A DNA stretch of 64,000 nucleotides from Eubacterium sp. 1001713B170207_170306_E7 (GTDB lineage: Bacteria > Bacillota > Clostridia > Eubacteriales > Eubacteriaceae): NCBI RefSeq assembly GCF_015547515.1, contig NZ_JADMVE010000005.1:186001-250000 (forward strand), written 5' to 3'. Positions 36,306-44,380 of the stretch are shown piece by piece. The first letter of the stretch is position 1. Every line of letters starts with the position of its first letter. The position numbers and the translations under genes are program-made. The notes below the pieces were generated by a model. It worked only from the letters and a program-made list of their open reading frames with translations. It made no database searches and was not told the origin of the DNA.

Positions 36306-38249
36306 ATGGAAGAAAAGAAAACTTTTTATGTCACGACCCCGATCTATTACCCGAGCGGGGATTTACACATCGGTCATACCTACACCACAGTAGCCGCCGA
36401 TACCCTGACCCGTTTTAAAAAGCTGACGGGCTACGATACCTATTTTCTGACCGGTACAGATGAACACGGCCAGAAGATTCAGAAGGTTGCCGAAGAAAAG
36501 GGCGTTACCCCCCAGGCCTATGTGGATGACGTGGTGGGAAGAATTAAGGAGCTGTGGAAGCTGATGAACATCAACTATGATCAGTTTATCCGAACCACAG
36601 ACCCGGAACACCAAAAAACCATCCAGCAGATTTTTAAAAAGCTTTATGACCAGGGCGATATCTATAAAGGAAAATACGAGGGCTGGTACTGCACCCCCTG
36701 CGAATCCTTCTGGACCGAAAGCCAGCTGGTGGACGGCAACTGCCCCGACTGCGGACGTCCGGTAGAAAAAGCCTCTGAGGAAGCTTACTTCTTTAAAATG
36801 TCCAAATACGCGGACCGCTTATTACAGTACATAGAGGACCACCCGGATTTTATCCAGCCGGAGTCCCGGAAGAATGAAATGATCAACAACTTCATCAAGC
36901 CCGGACTTCAGGATCTCTGCGTTTCCAGAACCTCCTTCAGCTGGGGCGTTCCCGTAACCTTTGACCCGGGGCATGTGGTGTATGTGTGGATCGACGCCCT
37001 GCCGAATTATATCTCGGCCCTTGGTTACATGAATGACAAGCCCCAGCTCATGGATCAATACTGGCCGGCAAATGTACATCTGGTCGGAAAAGACATTATC
37101 CGCTTCCATACCATCTATTGGCCGATTATCCTCATGGCGCTGGATCTGCCGCTGCCGGGGCACGTATACGGCCACGGCTGGATTCTGTTAAAGGGCGGTA
37201 AAATGTCCAAATCTGTGGGTAATGTTGTCGACCCGGTTGAACTGGCTCAAAAATACGGTGTGGATGCCCTGCGCTATCACGTGCTGCGTGAAATGACCTA
37301 CGGCGCGGACGGTATCTACAACGAAGACCTGCTGGTCAGCCACATCAATTCCGACCTGGCCAATGACCTGGGCAATCTGCTGAGCCGTACAGTGGCCATG
37401 ACCGTGAAATATTTTGACGGGGTGATCCCGGCTGAGCGCGAAAGCGGCGATTTTGACGCGGACCTCATCGCATTGGCAGAGGAAACCCCCGGCGTTGTGG
37501 AAGATTACATGAACAAGCTGGATTTCAGCCGCGCGCTGGAAGCCATCTGGAAGCTGGTCTCCCGTACCAACAAATACATTGATGAAACCCAGCCCTGGGT
37601 CTTGATCAAAGACCCTGAAAAGAAAGCCCGTCTGGCAATGGTTATGTATAATCTGACAGAGTCGCTCAGAATAATTTCTGTGCTCGTAAGCTCTGCAATG
37701 CCGGATACCGGCGTTAAGATTGCCGATGAGCTCAAGGTGCCGGATGAACTCAGAACCTGGGAGAGTATCCAGTCCTTTGGAAAATACCCGGACGGTATCC
37801 AGGTAGAGCGCTGTGAGCCGATCTTCCCGAGAATTGAAGTAAAGAAGGAAAAACCAGAGCAGAAACAGCAGCCGAAAAAGGAAAAACAGGCGAAGCAGGA
37901 AGAGAAAGCCGAGGTGCCGGAAGGTCTGATCACCATTGACGATTTTGCCAGGGTTGAGATGAAGGTCGCGGAGGTTATCGCCTGTGAGCAGCACCCTGAC
38001 GCGGACCGCCTGCTGGTATTCCAGCTGGACCTGGGCACAGAAAAACGCCAGATTATCTCCGGCATCGCCAAGTACTACAAGCCTGAAGACCTTGTGGGTA
38101 AAAAGGTGATTGTGTGTACCAATCTGAAACCGGTAATGCTGCGCGGGCTCGAGTCCAACGGGATGATCCTTTCCGCTGTAAAAGGTAAAAAACTGAGCAT
38201 TCTGACCGTTGACGGCGACGTGATCCCAGCCGGCGGGAAAGTAAGCTAA
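36306..38249 (+). CDS. metG: Methionyl-tRNA synthetase
   Basis: A 647-residue class I synthetase that charges tRNA-Met. The HIGH motif is SGDLHIGHTYTT (residues 18-29) and KMSKS is at GGKMSKSVGN (about 297-306). The zinc-knuckle insertion has CTPC and CPDC pairs at residues 127-150. A Lys/Glu-rich linker (about 515-540) leads to a C-terminal EMAP/Trbp tRNA-binding domain (about 545-647), which makes it the long dimeric form. It is controlled by the T-box leader and has a TAAGGAGG ribosome-binding site. Confidence 0.97.
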   Translation: MEEKKTFYVTTPIYYPSGDLHIGHTYTTVAADTLTRFKKLTGYDTYFLTGTDEHGQKIQKVAEEKGVTPQAYVDDVVGRIKELWKLMNINYDQFIRTTDPEHQKTIQQIFKKLYDQGDIYKGKYEGWYCTPCESFWTESQLVDGNCPDCGRPVEKASEEAYFFKMSKYADRLLQYIEDHPDFIQPESRKNEMINNFIKPGLQDLCVSRTSFSWGVPVTFDPGHVVYVWIDALPNYISALGYMNDKPQLMDQYWPANVHLVGKDIIRFHTIYWPIILMALDLPLPGHVYGHGWILLKGGKMSKSVGNVVDPVELAQKYGVDALRYHVLREMTYGADGIYNEDLLVSHINSDLANDLGNLLSRTVAMTVKYFDGVIPAERESGDFDADLIALAEETPGVVEDYMNKLDFSRALEAIWKLVSRTNKYIDETQPWVLIKDPEKKARLAMVMYNLTESLRIISVLVSSAMPDTGVKIADELKVPDELRTWESIQSFGKYPDGIQVERCEPIFPRIEVKKEKPEQKQQPKKEKQAKQEEKAEVPEGLITIDDFARVEMKVAEVIACEQHPDADRLLVFQLDLGTEKRQIISGIAKYYKPEDLVGKKVIVCTNLKPVMLRGLESNGMILSAVKGKKLSILTVDGDVIPAGGKVS

Positions 38250-38288
38250 CGGAATAAAACTTAATTTGCATTGAAAATGATATAAAAT

Positions 38289-38329
38289 CTCCTGTTTAAT
38301 GATATAATATATGATCAGAGAACAGGAGG
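38289..38329 (+). promoter_or_regulatory. Internal -10 and ribosome-binding-site-sequestering repeat before the sulfatase gene
   Basis: CTCCTGTT (38289-38296) and AACAGGAG (38321-38328) form an 8-bp inverted repeat; the right arm includes the AGGAGG ribosome-binding site (38324-38329). A TATAAT -10 (38303-38308) lies in the loop. RNA started there would lack the left arm, while readthrough from metG would hide the ribosome-binding site. Confidence 0.6.
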
Positions 38330-38335
38330 TTTTTT

Positions 38336-40339
38336 TTGAATTCTGTAATCACTTTTAAAACAAGTAAAAAAAGAATATTGACAGCGCTGGCGGTGACCGC
38401 CGTGCTGAGTATGGGGCTGGCCCTCTGCTATCAAACGATGGGATTTGATGAGCGCTACCTGAACACAGCGGGGTTGTGTGTGTTTATGATCGGTCTGACG
38501 GTCTTTTCAGACATAACCTGCCGGGGACCGGCAGCGGCTTTATGGAATGTGCTGCTGCTGATTCTGGCTTCAGCCTTTTCCTATACTATTTTTCAGATCT
38601 TTCAGGAAGCGCCCTTTGACACAGAGGGCATCCGTCTGTTTTTGAACCTGTCCTGCTGTATGGCCGTCTATGTGTTTTTATATATTTTGACCGGCCGGAT
38701 GCGGGCATCCTTAATGGGCGGGGGCATTCTGCTGTACGCCTTTGGGCTGGCGGGTTATTTTGTGCGGGTGTTCAGAGGGGATATACTGCTTTACACCGAC
38801 CTGTTTTCAGCAAAGACAGGGCTTCAGGTTGCCTCGGCTTATCATTTTGAGCTCAGCGGCACCATTCTGATCGCTACGCTGGTTCTGGCCGCGCTGCTGC
38901 TCTGGGCTTTTAAAGCACACCGCCGCGTTCAGGATCAATACAAAGGCCGTAAGCTGCGTCTGACCGCTTTTGCCGCGCTGACCATCACCTTTGGTTTGTT
39001 TTTTGAGACCAATGTGGAGCGTTACTATTATGCCTGGGATATGCCGGTTAATGGTTATCCCTACACCTTTACGGTCAATGCCAAGCTCTCACATGTCAGG
39101 GAGCCGGAGGGCTATGATCTGGCCTTTCTGGGAGAGAGCATCAAAAATACCCAGCAGCCTCTGAGTACAGCGGCAGTGGGGCGTGGCGGAATAACGGAGA
39201 AAGCGGCTTCTGGCCCGGTGGCGAAAAAAAATAATCAACCCAATATCATTGCCATTATGAACGAATCCTTCAGCGACCTGCGGACCGTTGGCGACTTCTC
39301 GACCAATATTGACTACATGCCTTTTATTGACAGCCTGAGTGAAAACACCGTTAAGGGAAATCTCTATGTTTCGGTCTTCGGAGGCGGCACCTGTGATTCC
39401 GAATACGCTTTTCTGACTGGGAACACCACAGCCTATCTGCCGGAAAACGCAAGGCCCTACCAGCTGTATGTCAAGGGGCCGGCGCCCAGCCTCGTGTCGA
39501 CGCTGAACTATGAGGGCTACAGCAGCTACGCCATCCATCCCGGTGAACGGAATGCCTGGAACCGGGATAAGGTTTATCCGAATTTTGGCTTTCAGCAGTT
39601 TTTCTCGAATGAAGAATTTATCGATGCAGACCGCACGCGGGAGTCGTGGGTCAGCGACGCGGCCACCTATGACAAGGTTATTGAGCTCTACGAAAACAAG
39701 GGCGATCATCCATTGTTTGTCTTTGATGTGACCATTCAGAACCACGCCGGCTACCAGCTGAATGCCGACGATCTGGAGCCGGTGCTCCTGGAGGGCATGG
39801 AAGGAAGCTACCCTGAAACCGAGCAGTATTTATCCCTGATGCGCGATTCGGACGCGGCCTTTAAGAATCTGATCGACTATTTCAGCGGACAGGAAGAACC
39901 GACACTGGTGGTCATGTTCGGAGATCATCAGGCGTATATTGAGCAGGCGTTTTATGAAGAGCTCATGCAGAAGCCTCTGGACCAGTGGAGTACGGAGGAG
40001 CTTCAGAAGCGCTATGTCACGCCCTTTGTCATCTGGGCAAATTACGATATTCCGGAGGCGCAGGTAGATAAGCTGAGTGTGAACTACCTCTCCAGCCTTT
40101 TACTGGAGCAGGCGGGCATCCAGGGGACGCCCTATAATGATTATCTCATGAAGCTGTCCGAGACACTGCCGGTTATCAACTCGGTGGGGATCATTGACAA
40201 TGAGGGGCAGTATTTCAGAAAGGGTGATCCGACCATTCATGACCGTGATGTCCTGGAATACCGGCAGATGCTCTATAATAATATGCTGGATACCGCAAGA
40301 CGGCGAAACGATCTGTTTTATCCGGCTTCGGACTTTTAA
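38336..40339 (+). CDS. LTA synthase-family membrane sulfatase / phosphoglycerol transferase
   Basis: A 667-residue protein with five N-terminal membrane segments (about residues 12-235) and an extracellular alkaline-phosphatase-fold domain (about 290-640). The family motifs are NESFSD, SVFGGGTCDSEYAFLTGN with the probable catalytic threonine, IHPGERNAWNRD, TIQNHAGY and MFGDHQ. Such enzymes move glycerol-phosphate from phosphatidylglycerol to teichoic acids or glycans, so lipoteichoic acid or related polymer synthesis is the likely role. The start is TTG at 38336, six bases after AGGAGG. The polymer is not known. Confidence 0.9.
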   Translation: MNSVITFKTSKKRILTALAVTAVLSMGLALCYQTMGFDERYLNTAGLCVFMIGLTVFSDITCRGPAAALWNVLLLILASAFSYTIFQIFQEAPFDTEGIRLFLNLSCCMAVYVFLYILTGRMRASLMGGGILLYAFGLAGYFVRVFRGDILLYTDLFSAKTGLQVASAYHFELSGTILIATLVLAALLLWAFKAHRRVQDQYKGRKLRLTAFAALTITFGLFFETNVERYYYAWDMPVNGYPYTFTVNAKLSHVREPEGYDLAFLGESIKNTQQPLSTAAVGRGGITEKAASGPVAKKNNQPNIIAIMNESFSDLRTVGDFSTNIDYMPFIDSLSENTVKGNLYVSVFGGGTCDSEYAFLTGNTTAYLPENARPYQLYVKGPAPSLVSTLNYEGYSSYAIHPGERNAWNRDKVYPNFGFQQFFSNEEFIDADRTRESWVSDAATYDKVIELYENKGDHPLFVFDVTIQNHAGYQLNADDLEPVLLEGMEGSYPETEQYLSLMRDSDAAFKNLIDYFSGQEEPTLVVMFGDHQAYIEQAFYEELMQKPLDQWSTEELQKRYVTPFVIWANYDIPEAQVDKLSVNYLSSLLLEQAGIQGTPYNDYLMKLSETLPVINSVGIIDNEGQYFRKGDPTIHDRDVLEYRQMLYNNMLDTARRRNDLFYPASDF

Positions 40340-40342
40340 TTT

Positions 40343-40382
40343 AAAAACCCCCGGATCACTTCACAGCGATCCGGGGGTTTTT
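40343..40382. terminator. Bidirectional terminator between the sulfatase gene and the XRE gene
   Basis: A perfect 15-bp stem, AAAAACCCCCGGATC (40343-40357) with GATCCGGGGGTTTTT (40368-40382), encloses a 10-base loop. It serves both convergent genes. Confidence 0.93.
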
Positions 40383-40384
40383 AT

Positions 40385-40717
40385 TTATTTTTTAACTTTA
40401 AAGCCGTCGGTCATTACCTTGATGACATCGCACACGATTTTGGACTGCTCGTCATTCAGCCCCTCCATTGCAGTGGACAGAAAGTGAATCCGGCTGGTAA
40501 ACGACTCGACGGGGAAATCAGCAAGAAGTGCGCTGACAGGAATCTCCAGTGCGTCGGAGATGGTGATGAGCGTTTCAAGCTTGGGCAGATGGGTTCCGCG
40601 TTCCAGCATGCTCAGATAATTCGGCGTGATATGAACGCGCTCCGCAAGCTGGTACTGCGTCAGTTTTTTATTGAGACGGGCTTCACGAATATGCCTGCCA
40701 ATAACTTTATTATCCAT
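40385..40717 (-). CDS. SinR-like XRE transcriptional regulator behind a c-di-GMP riboswitch
   Basis: A 110-residue regulator. The Xre helix-turn-helix fills residues 6-65 (IGRHIREARLNKKLTQYQLAERVHITPNYLSMLERG). The C-terminal 40 residues form an amphipathic helix region (LNDEQSKIVCDVIKVMTDGFKVKK) that may mediate dimerisation. I start at ATG 40717, with AGAGGAG upstream; the open frame extends 38 codons further but reads through the riboswitch terminator. It is closely similar to the adjacent XRE gene at 40987-41322. The leader contains a cyclic-di-GMP riboswitch, so its synthesis should respond to this signal. Targets are unknown. Confidence 0.9.
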   Translation of the reverse strand: MDNKVIGRHIREARLNKKLTQYQLAERVHITPNYLSMLERGTHLPKLETLITISDALEIPVSALLADFPVESFTSRIHFLSTAMEGLNDEQSKIVCDVIKVMTDGFKVKK

Positions 40718-40751
40718 TGTAAATAACTCCTCTGCGTGAGATTGGGGCAAT

Positions 40752-40777
40752 AAAAAGACCCCGGCATAAACCAAGGG
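40752..40777 (-). terminator. Riboswitch expression-platform terminator
   Basis: On the minus strand CCCTTGG (40771-40777) pairs, with one bulged T, with CCGGGG (40759-40764), followed by TCTTTTTA. The same CCCTTGG plus the adjoining TTT can instead pair for ten bases with AAGCCAAGGG inside the aptamer (40848-40857), which would be the antiterminator. Confidence 0.75.
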
Positions 40778-40801
40778 CAGGGAGATTGCATTCAGTAAGT
40801 T

Positions 40802-40892
40802 AAATACCCGAGCAACCGGCTGTCGTTTCATTTTTAAATGAATTAGACCCTTGGCTTTGCGTCACTACTTTTCAGTAGTTTTGCCCTATTTC
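40802..40892 (-). ncRNA. Cyclic-di-GMP class I (GEMM) riboswitch
   Basis: Reading the minus strand, the leader has GGGCAAA, a 6-bp ACTACT-GAAA-AGTAGT hairpin with the GAAA tetraloop, the invariant GACGCAAAGCC, then GGGTCT, a TTCATTT/AAATGAA hairpin, and CGACAGCCGGTTGC. The outer P1 helix is GAAATA with TATTT. These are the hallmark elements of the GEMM-I aptamer. An overlapping terminator/antiterminator pair follows. The geometry suggests that ligand binding favours termination (an OFF switch), but this is inferred. Confidence 0.95.
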
Positions 40893-40917
40893 AAAATGAT
40901 TCGGATGTATAGTATTT

Positions 40918-40946
40918 ACTATAACTCACAATGCGAATGAAGTCAA
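40918..40946 (-). promoter_or_regulatory. Sigma-A promoter of the riboswitch transcript
   Basis: On the minus strand TTGACT (40941-40946) and TATAGT (40918-40923) are separated by exactly 17 bases. Transcription would begin about 20 bases before the riboswitch P1 helix. Confidence 0.85.
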
Positions 40947-40986
40947 TATTCAATTATAGTTTTGTCTAAGAATTTAAACAATTAAT

Positions 40987-41322
40987 TCAGTGATTTGTTA
41001 TTTTGAAATGGTCACACATCAGTTTGACCATATTCTCAACTAATGCGAGCTGCTCCTCTGTCAAATCGTCGGACAGAATATGGAGTGCCGCGCGCGAGTC
41101 GTCCCGGTTCTCTGCAGGTTCTTCCATCAGGAGGTCATCGGCGGAGACAGACAGAATGTTGGCCAGCCGGATAAAGGTTTCCAGCCGGGGCAGCTGCGCG
41201 CCCCTTTCAATAATACTGAGGTAGGTGGGGGTGATACCGGCTTTTTTTGCCAGCTGGTTTTGTGTAAGATGGGCATCTTTTCGAAACTGGCGAAGCCGCT
41301 GCCCGAGGTATTTACTGTTCAT
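40987..41322 (-). CDS. SinR-like XRE transcriptional regulator (paralogue)
   Basis: A 111-residue regulator with an N-terminal Xre helix-turn-helix (LGQRLRQFRKDAHLTQNQLAKKAGITPTYLSIIERG, residues 6-41). Its C-terminal segment (LTEEQLALVENMVKLMCDHFKITNH) aligns with that of the neighbour at 40385-40717. The two look like tandem duplicates. It has its own promoter and a GGGAGGA ribosome-binding site but no riboswitch in its leader. Its transcript could run on into the neighbour's riboswitch. The regulated genes are not known. Confidence 0.9.
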   Translation of the reverse strand: MNSKYLGQRLRQFRKDAHLTQNQLAKKAGITPTYLSIIERGAQLPRLETFIRLANILSVSADDLLMEEPAENRDDSRAALHILSDDLTEEQLALVENMVKLMCDHFKITNH

Positions 41323-41385
41323 CTGAAGTTCCTCCCGAGTATTTGACAGATAAGATTGAGAATAAGGAATCTATAAACAATTTTC

Positions 41386-41414
41386 ATAGTAACATATTTT
41401 TGTAAAAGGTTCAA
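41386..41414 (-). promoter_or_regulatory. Probable promoter of the second XRE gene
   Basis: On the minus strand TTGAAC (41409-41414) and TACTAT (41386-41391) are separated by 17 bases, each four of six to consensus. They lie about 65 bases before the start. Otherwise the 41323-41500 gap is AT-rich with no gene. Confidence 0.55.
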
Positions 41415-41501
41415 GGGTTTTAGAAATAATAGTTATAAATATGGAATAAAAAAAGAAACGCCCTGTATTGTGAAAAAAAATTTAATAAAAAGTAGTTCGA
41501 T

Positions 41502-41530
41502 AAAAAAAGACCATGCTCCGGGCATGGTCT
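41502..41530 (-). terminator. Terminator after trxA
   Basis: On the minus strand a 9-bp stem (AGACCATGC with GCATGGTCT, 41508-41516 and 41522-41530) is followed by a run of T residues (41502-41507). Confidence 0.9.
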
Positions 41531-41538
41531 GAAAAAAC

Positions 41539-41862
41539 TTATAAATTTTTTAGGGTATCGATGTATTCTTGTTTGCCGCGGCTTCCAACGAAACGTTCCA
41601 CTTCGCTGCCGTTCTTTAAGAATACACAGGTCGGGATGCTCATGACATGAAACTGTCTGGCCAGATCGGTGTTTTCATCCACGTTCAGCTTGCAGATTTT
41701 AGCATTTGCAGGGACTTCGCCGGCGATTTCTTCGATAATCGGAAGAAGCGCCTTGCAGGGACCACACCATTCAGCCCAGAAATCAACCATCACCGGGCCT
41801 TCCGTATAGTTTAACACTTCCGATTCAAAGTTAGTCATATCGACAGAGATGATATTTGCCAT
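41539..41862 (-). CDS. trxA: Thioredoxin
   Basis: A 107-residue thioredoxin with the WCGPC redox centre (FWAEWCGPCKALLPIIEEIA, about residues 25-44), the cis-proline segment MSIPTCVFLKNG and a typical C-terminal helix. I start at ATG 41862, since AAGGAG lies eight bases upstream; the GTG three codons earlier overlaps that ribosome-binding site. It is a single gene with its own terminator. Confidence 0.96.
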   Translation of the reverse strand: MANIISVDMTNFESEVLNYTEGPVMVDFWAEWCGPCKALLPIIEEIAGEVPANAKICKLNVDENTDLARQFHVMSIPTCVFLKNGSEVERFVGSRGKQEYIDTLKNL

Positions 41863-41959
41863 CTTTTTCACTCCTTGGATTTTTTTACAGTGATTATCAT
41901 ATCAATAATCTACCTAAAAATAAAGGGGAAAAATCTGGATTTTATGATAAAATAAATCC

Positions 41960-43372
41960 ATGAAAAAAGGACTTTTATATACGAGATTAAAAGAACTCAG
42001 TGACACAGGGGCTTTGCGCTTTCACATGCCCGGTCATAAGGGAAAAAACTGTTTTGATAATGAAAATTGGGCAACCTTGGACACCACAGAGATACCGGGG
42101 GCGGATAATCTGCACGACCCTTCGGATATTCTTTTAAGGGTTCAGGAGAAGCTGGCCTCAGTCTACGGGTCAGCGGAAGCCTGTATCCTGGTGGGCGGCA
42201 GCACGGCCGGCATACAGAGCGCCATCATGGGCGTGTGCAGGGAGGGAGAGAGCCTTTTGGTCCCGTTGAACTGCCACCGTTCGGTTTATGCCGGGCTGGC
42301 GCTGGGCAGGATAAAGGGCATTTATTTTGAGCCGCAGTACGACGCGCGGCTGGGCTTTGGAAAAAGCGTTACCCCCGGGCAGGTCGAGGAACAGCTGAGG
42401 ATGCACCCGGAGGCAAAGGGGATGATACTGGTCAATCCCACCTATTACGGTACCATCAGTGATGTCGCGGCCATTGCAGAGCTGCTGCACAAAAAAGGCA
42501 AGGTGCTGATCGTAGACGAAGCCCACGGGGCACACCTGAGGTTTTGCGCCGCGCTGCCGCCCGACGCGGTGGCTTGCGGGGCAGATATTGTGATCCAGAG
42601 CACGCACAAGCTTCTGGGGGCTTTTACCCAGAGCTCCCTGCTGCATATGCAGGGGCCCCTGGTAGAGCGGGGCCGCGTCAAAAAATTTCTGGCCATGCTC
42701 CAGTCCTCCAGCCCCAGCTATCTGCTGATGATGAGCGTGGAAAACGCTGTGGACGAAGCCTGTGAAAAAGGGGAAGCCGTTTTTCAGGCCATCGCAGACC
42801 GTTGGGATTTTTACCGGAAACGGACAGGGGCGGACGACGGTATTGCCCTTTACGCGCCGGAAAGAGGACAGGTCTACGATAAAAGCAAGTGGCTGCTGAT
42901 GGTAAAGGACGGCCGGGGAACAGATGTTGAGAAGCGCCTGCTCACAGATTTTAACATCCAGTGCGAGATGTCCGGTTTTAATTATGTGCTGGCCATGACA
43001 GGAATTGGCACGACACCCGACGAGCTGGACCGCCTGATGGCGGCAGTAGCAGATATGAACAGGGAACGTCCCAAGGTCTCAGAACCGCCGGAGGCTGAAT
43101 GCGTCAGTCTTTGGAAGCACGAGGAAAAATATCCCCTGTGGCAGGCGCTCTACAATATGGAAGCTGGAAAGCTGCCTCTGGAGAACGCTGTGGGAAGGGC
43201 CGCCGCCGGCTTTGTCATTCCGTATCCGCCGGGAATACCCGTGCTGCTGCCGGGAAGCCTGGTGACAGAGGAAACCGCGGCAGAGCTGCTGAGACGGTGG
43301 AAAAACGGCGAAGCAGTAGTGGGGATAGACCATGAGGGAATGATTGAGGTCATTGTAAATTCTCCGTTTTAA
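41960..43372 (+). CDS. Orn/Lys/Arg decarboxylase family protein (SpeA/YaaO-like)
   Basis: A 470-residue PLP-dependent decarboxylase of the short Firmicutes type. Motifs include RFHMPGHKG (residues 20-28), VGGSTAGIQSAIMG, VDEAHGAHLRF and the PLP-lysine in STHKLLGAFTQSS. Substrate choice among arginine, lysine and ornithine cannot be told from the sequence. The order with tmk, a DUF2007 gene, holB and ricT matches the Bacillus yaaO block. It would produce agmatine, cadaverine or putrescine in the cytosol. Confidence 0.9.
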   Translation: MKKGLLYTRLKELSDTGALRFHMPGHKGKNCFDNENWATLDTTEIPGADNLHDPSDILLRVQEKLASVYGSAEACILVGGSTAGIQSAIMGVCREGESLLVPLNCHRSVYAGLALGRIKGIYFEPQYDARLGFGKSVTPGQVEEQLRMHPEAKGMILVNPTYYGTISDVAAIAELLHKKGKVLIVDEAHGAHLRFCAALPPDAVACGADIVIQSTHKLLGAFTQSSLLHMQGPLVERGRVKKFLAMLQSSSPSYLLMMSVENAVDEACEKGEAVFQAIADRWDFYRKRTGADDGIALYAPERGQVYDKSKWLLMVKDGRGTDVEKRLLTDFNIQCEMSGFNYVLAMTGIGTTPDELDRLMAAVADMNRERPKVSEPPEAECVSLWKHEEKYPLWQALYNMEAGKLPLENAVGRAAAGFVIPYPPGIPVLLPGSLVTEETAAELLRRWKNGEAVVGIDHEGMIEVIVNSPF

Positions 43373-43386
43373 TGCGTGGTTTGTTA

Positions 43387-43395
43387 TGGTATAAT
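43387..43395 (+). promoter_or_regulatory. Extended -10 promoter before tmk
   Basis: TGGTATAAT (core 43390-43395) lies between the decarboxylase stop and the tmk start. No convincing -35 is seen. Confidence 0.5.
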
Positions 43396-43431
43396 ATTGC
43401 CTGAAACAAAATGAGAAAAGAAGGTTTATCA

Positions 43432-44118
43432 ATGGAAAATAAAGGACGGCTGATTGTCATCGAAGGTGTTGACGGCAGCGGCAAGCAGACACAGACAGAA
43501 AAGCTCTACGACCGCCTGAAGCGGGAGGGGCAGCGGGTTATGAAGGTTTCCTATCCCCGTTATGATAAGGAATCCTCGGCCATGGTGCGGCTTTACCTGT
43601 CCGGCGCCTTTGGCAGTGACCCGGACAGCATCAGTCCTTATATCGCATCGACCTTTTATACGGCTGACCGCTACGCGTCCTACAAGGAGGACTACGAGGA
43701 TTTTTACAAGGACGGAGGCATTGTACTCGCCGACCGCTACACCACCTCCAATATGGTCCATCAGGCGGGTAAAATCAGTGATCCGGAAGAGCGCGGCCGT
43801 TTTATGGACTGGCTTTCGGATTATGAGTTCAATAAGATGGAGCTGCCTGTACCCGATGCGGTTTTCTTTTTGAATATTCCGCCGGAAATTAACTTTAAGC
43901 TGATGGAGGGCCGGGCCAATAAAATCACGGGCGAGGCGGAAAAGGATATACACGAAAAAAGCCCGGAGCATCTGATCCATGCGTATCAGAATGCCCTTGA
44001 GCTCATTGAAAAGTACGACTGGAGAGAGATTGTATGTGTTGCGGAGGGCAGGCTCCGGGGCATTGAGGATATACACGAGGAAATATACGAAAGGGTGATG
44101 ACAAGTGGAACGGTTTGA
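43432..44118 (+). CDS. tmk: Thymidylate kinase-like nucleoside monophosphate kinase
   Basis: A 228-residue kinase of the thymidylate kinase family, which makes dTDP from dTMP. The P-loop reads EGVDGSGKQTQTEKL, with Gln where Walker A usually has Ser or Thr after GK. The DRYTTSN motif (residues 101-107) and a basic lid (RANKITGEAEKDIHEKSPEHL) follow. The start at 43432 is supported by AGAAGG upstream. It lies next to holB as tmk does in many Firmicutes. The variant P-loop may mean an altered or related substrate. Confidence 0.85.
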   Translation: MENKGRLIVIEGVDGSGKQTQTEKLYDRLKREGQRVMKVSYPRYDKESSAMVRLYLSGAFGSDPDSISPYIASTFYTADRYASYKEDYEDFYKDGGIVLADRYTTSNMVHQAGKISDPEERGRFMDWLSDYEFNKMELPVPDAVFFLNIPPEINFKLMEGRANKITGEAEKDIHEKSPEHLIHAYQNALELIEKYDWREIVCVAEGRLRGIEDIHEEIYERVMTSGTV

Positions 44119-44368
44119 GGATCGCTATGCGCTTTTAAAGGTAGCCTATTCGGACATGGAATTTGCCATGACACGGAGCTTTCTGGAGGCTAACGGTATT
44201 AAGGTTACCTCCCGGGAAAAGGGCTTTGGCGGCCCGATCCGCAGTATTTTTATGGGTACCTTCACGACGGCCAACATTGAGATATTTGTGGATCCAGGAG
44301 ATCTTGAGGAAGCGAAAAAGCTGTTGAAAACGGATTTTTCTGAGCTGGCCGAGCGGGAATGGCACTAG
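44105..44368 (+). CDS. DUF2007 domain protein
   Basis: An 87-residue protein with a DUF2007 fold pattern (LLKVAYSDMEFAMTRSFLEANGIKV...NIEIFVDPGDLEEAKKLL). It occupies the position of the small signalling-type gene between tmk and holB in the Bacillus block, though YaaQ itself is a different family. The start is a GTG at 44105 overlapping the tmk end by 14 bases. Function is unknown. Confidence 0.8.
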   Translation: MERFEDRYALLKVAYSDMEFAMTRSFLEANGIKVTSREKGFGGPIRSIFMGTFTTANIEIFVDPGDLEEAKKLLKTDFSELAEREWH

Positions 44369-44380
44369 GAAGGAGCAGGC

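Noticed and set aside
40718-40831. 38-codon N-terminal extension of the riboswitch-controlled XRE gene
   Set aside because: It would translate the riboswitch terminator; the helix-turn-helix and ribosome-binding site both support the ATG at 40717.
41323-41500. Possible second riboswitch before the upstream XRE gene
   Set aside because: No GEMM-like bases (GGGCAAA, GACGCAAAGCC) are present, only an ordinary promoter and AT-rich sequence.
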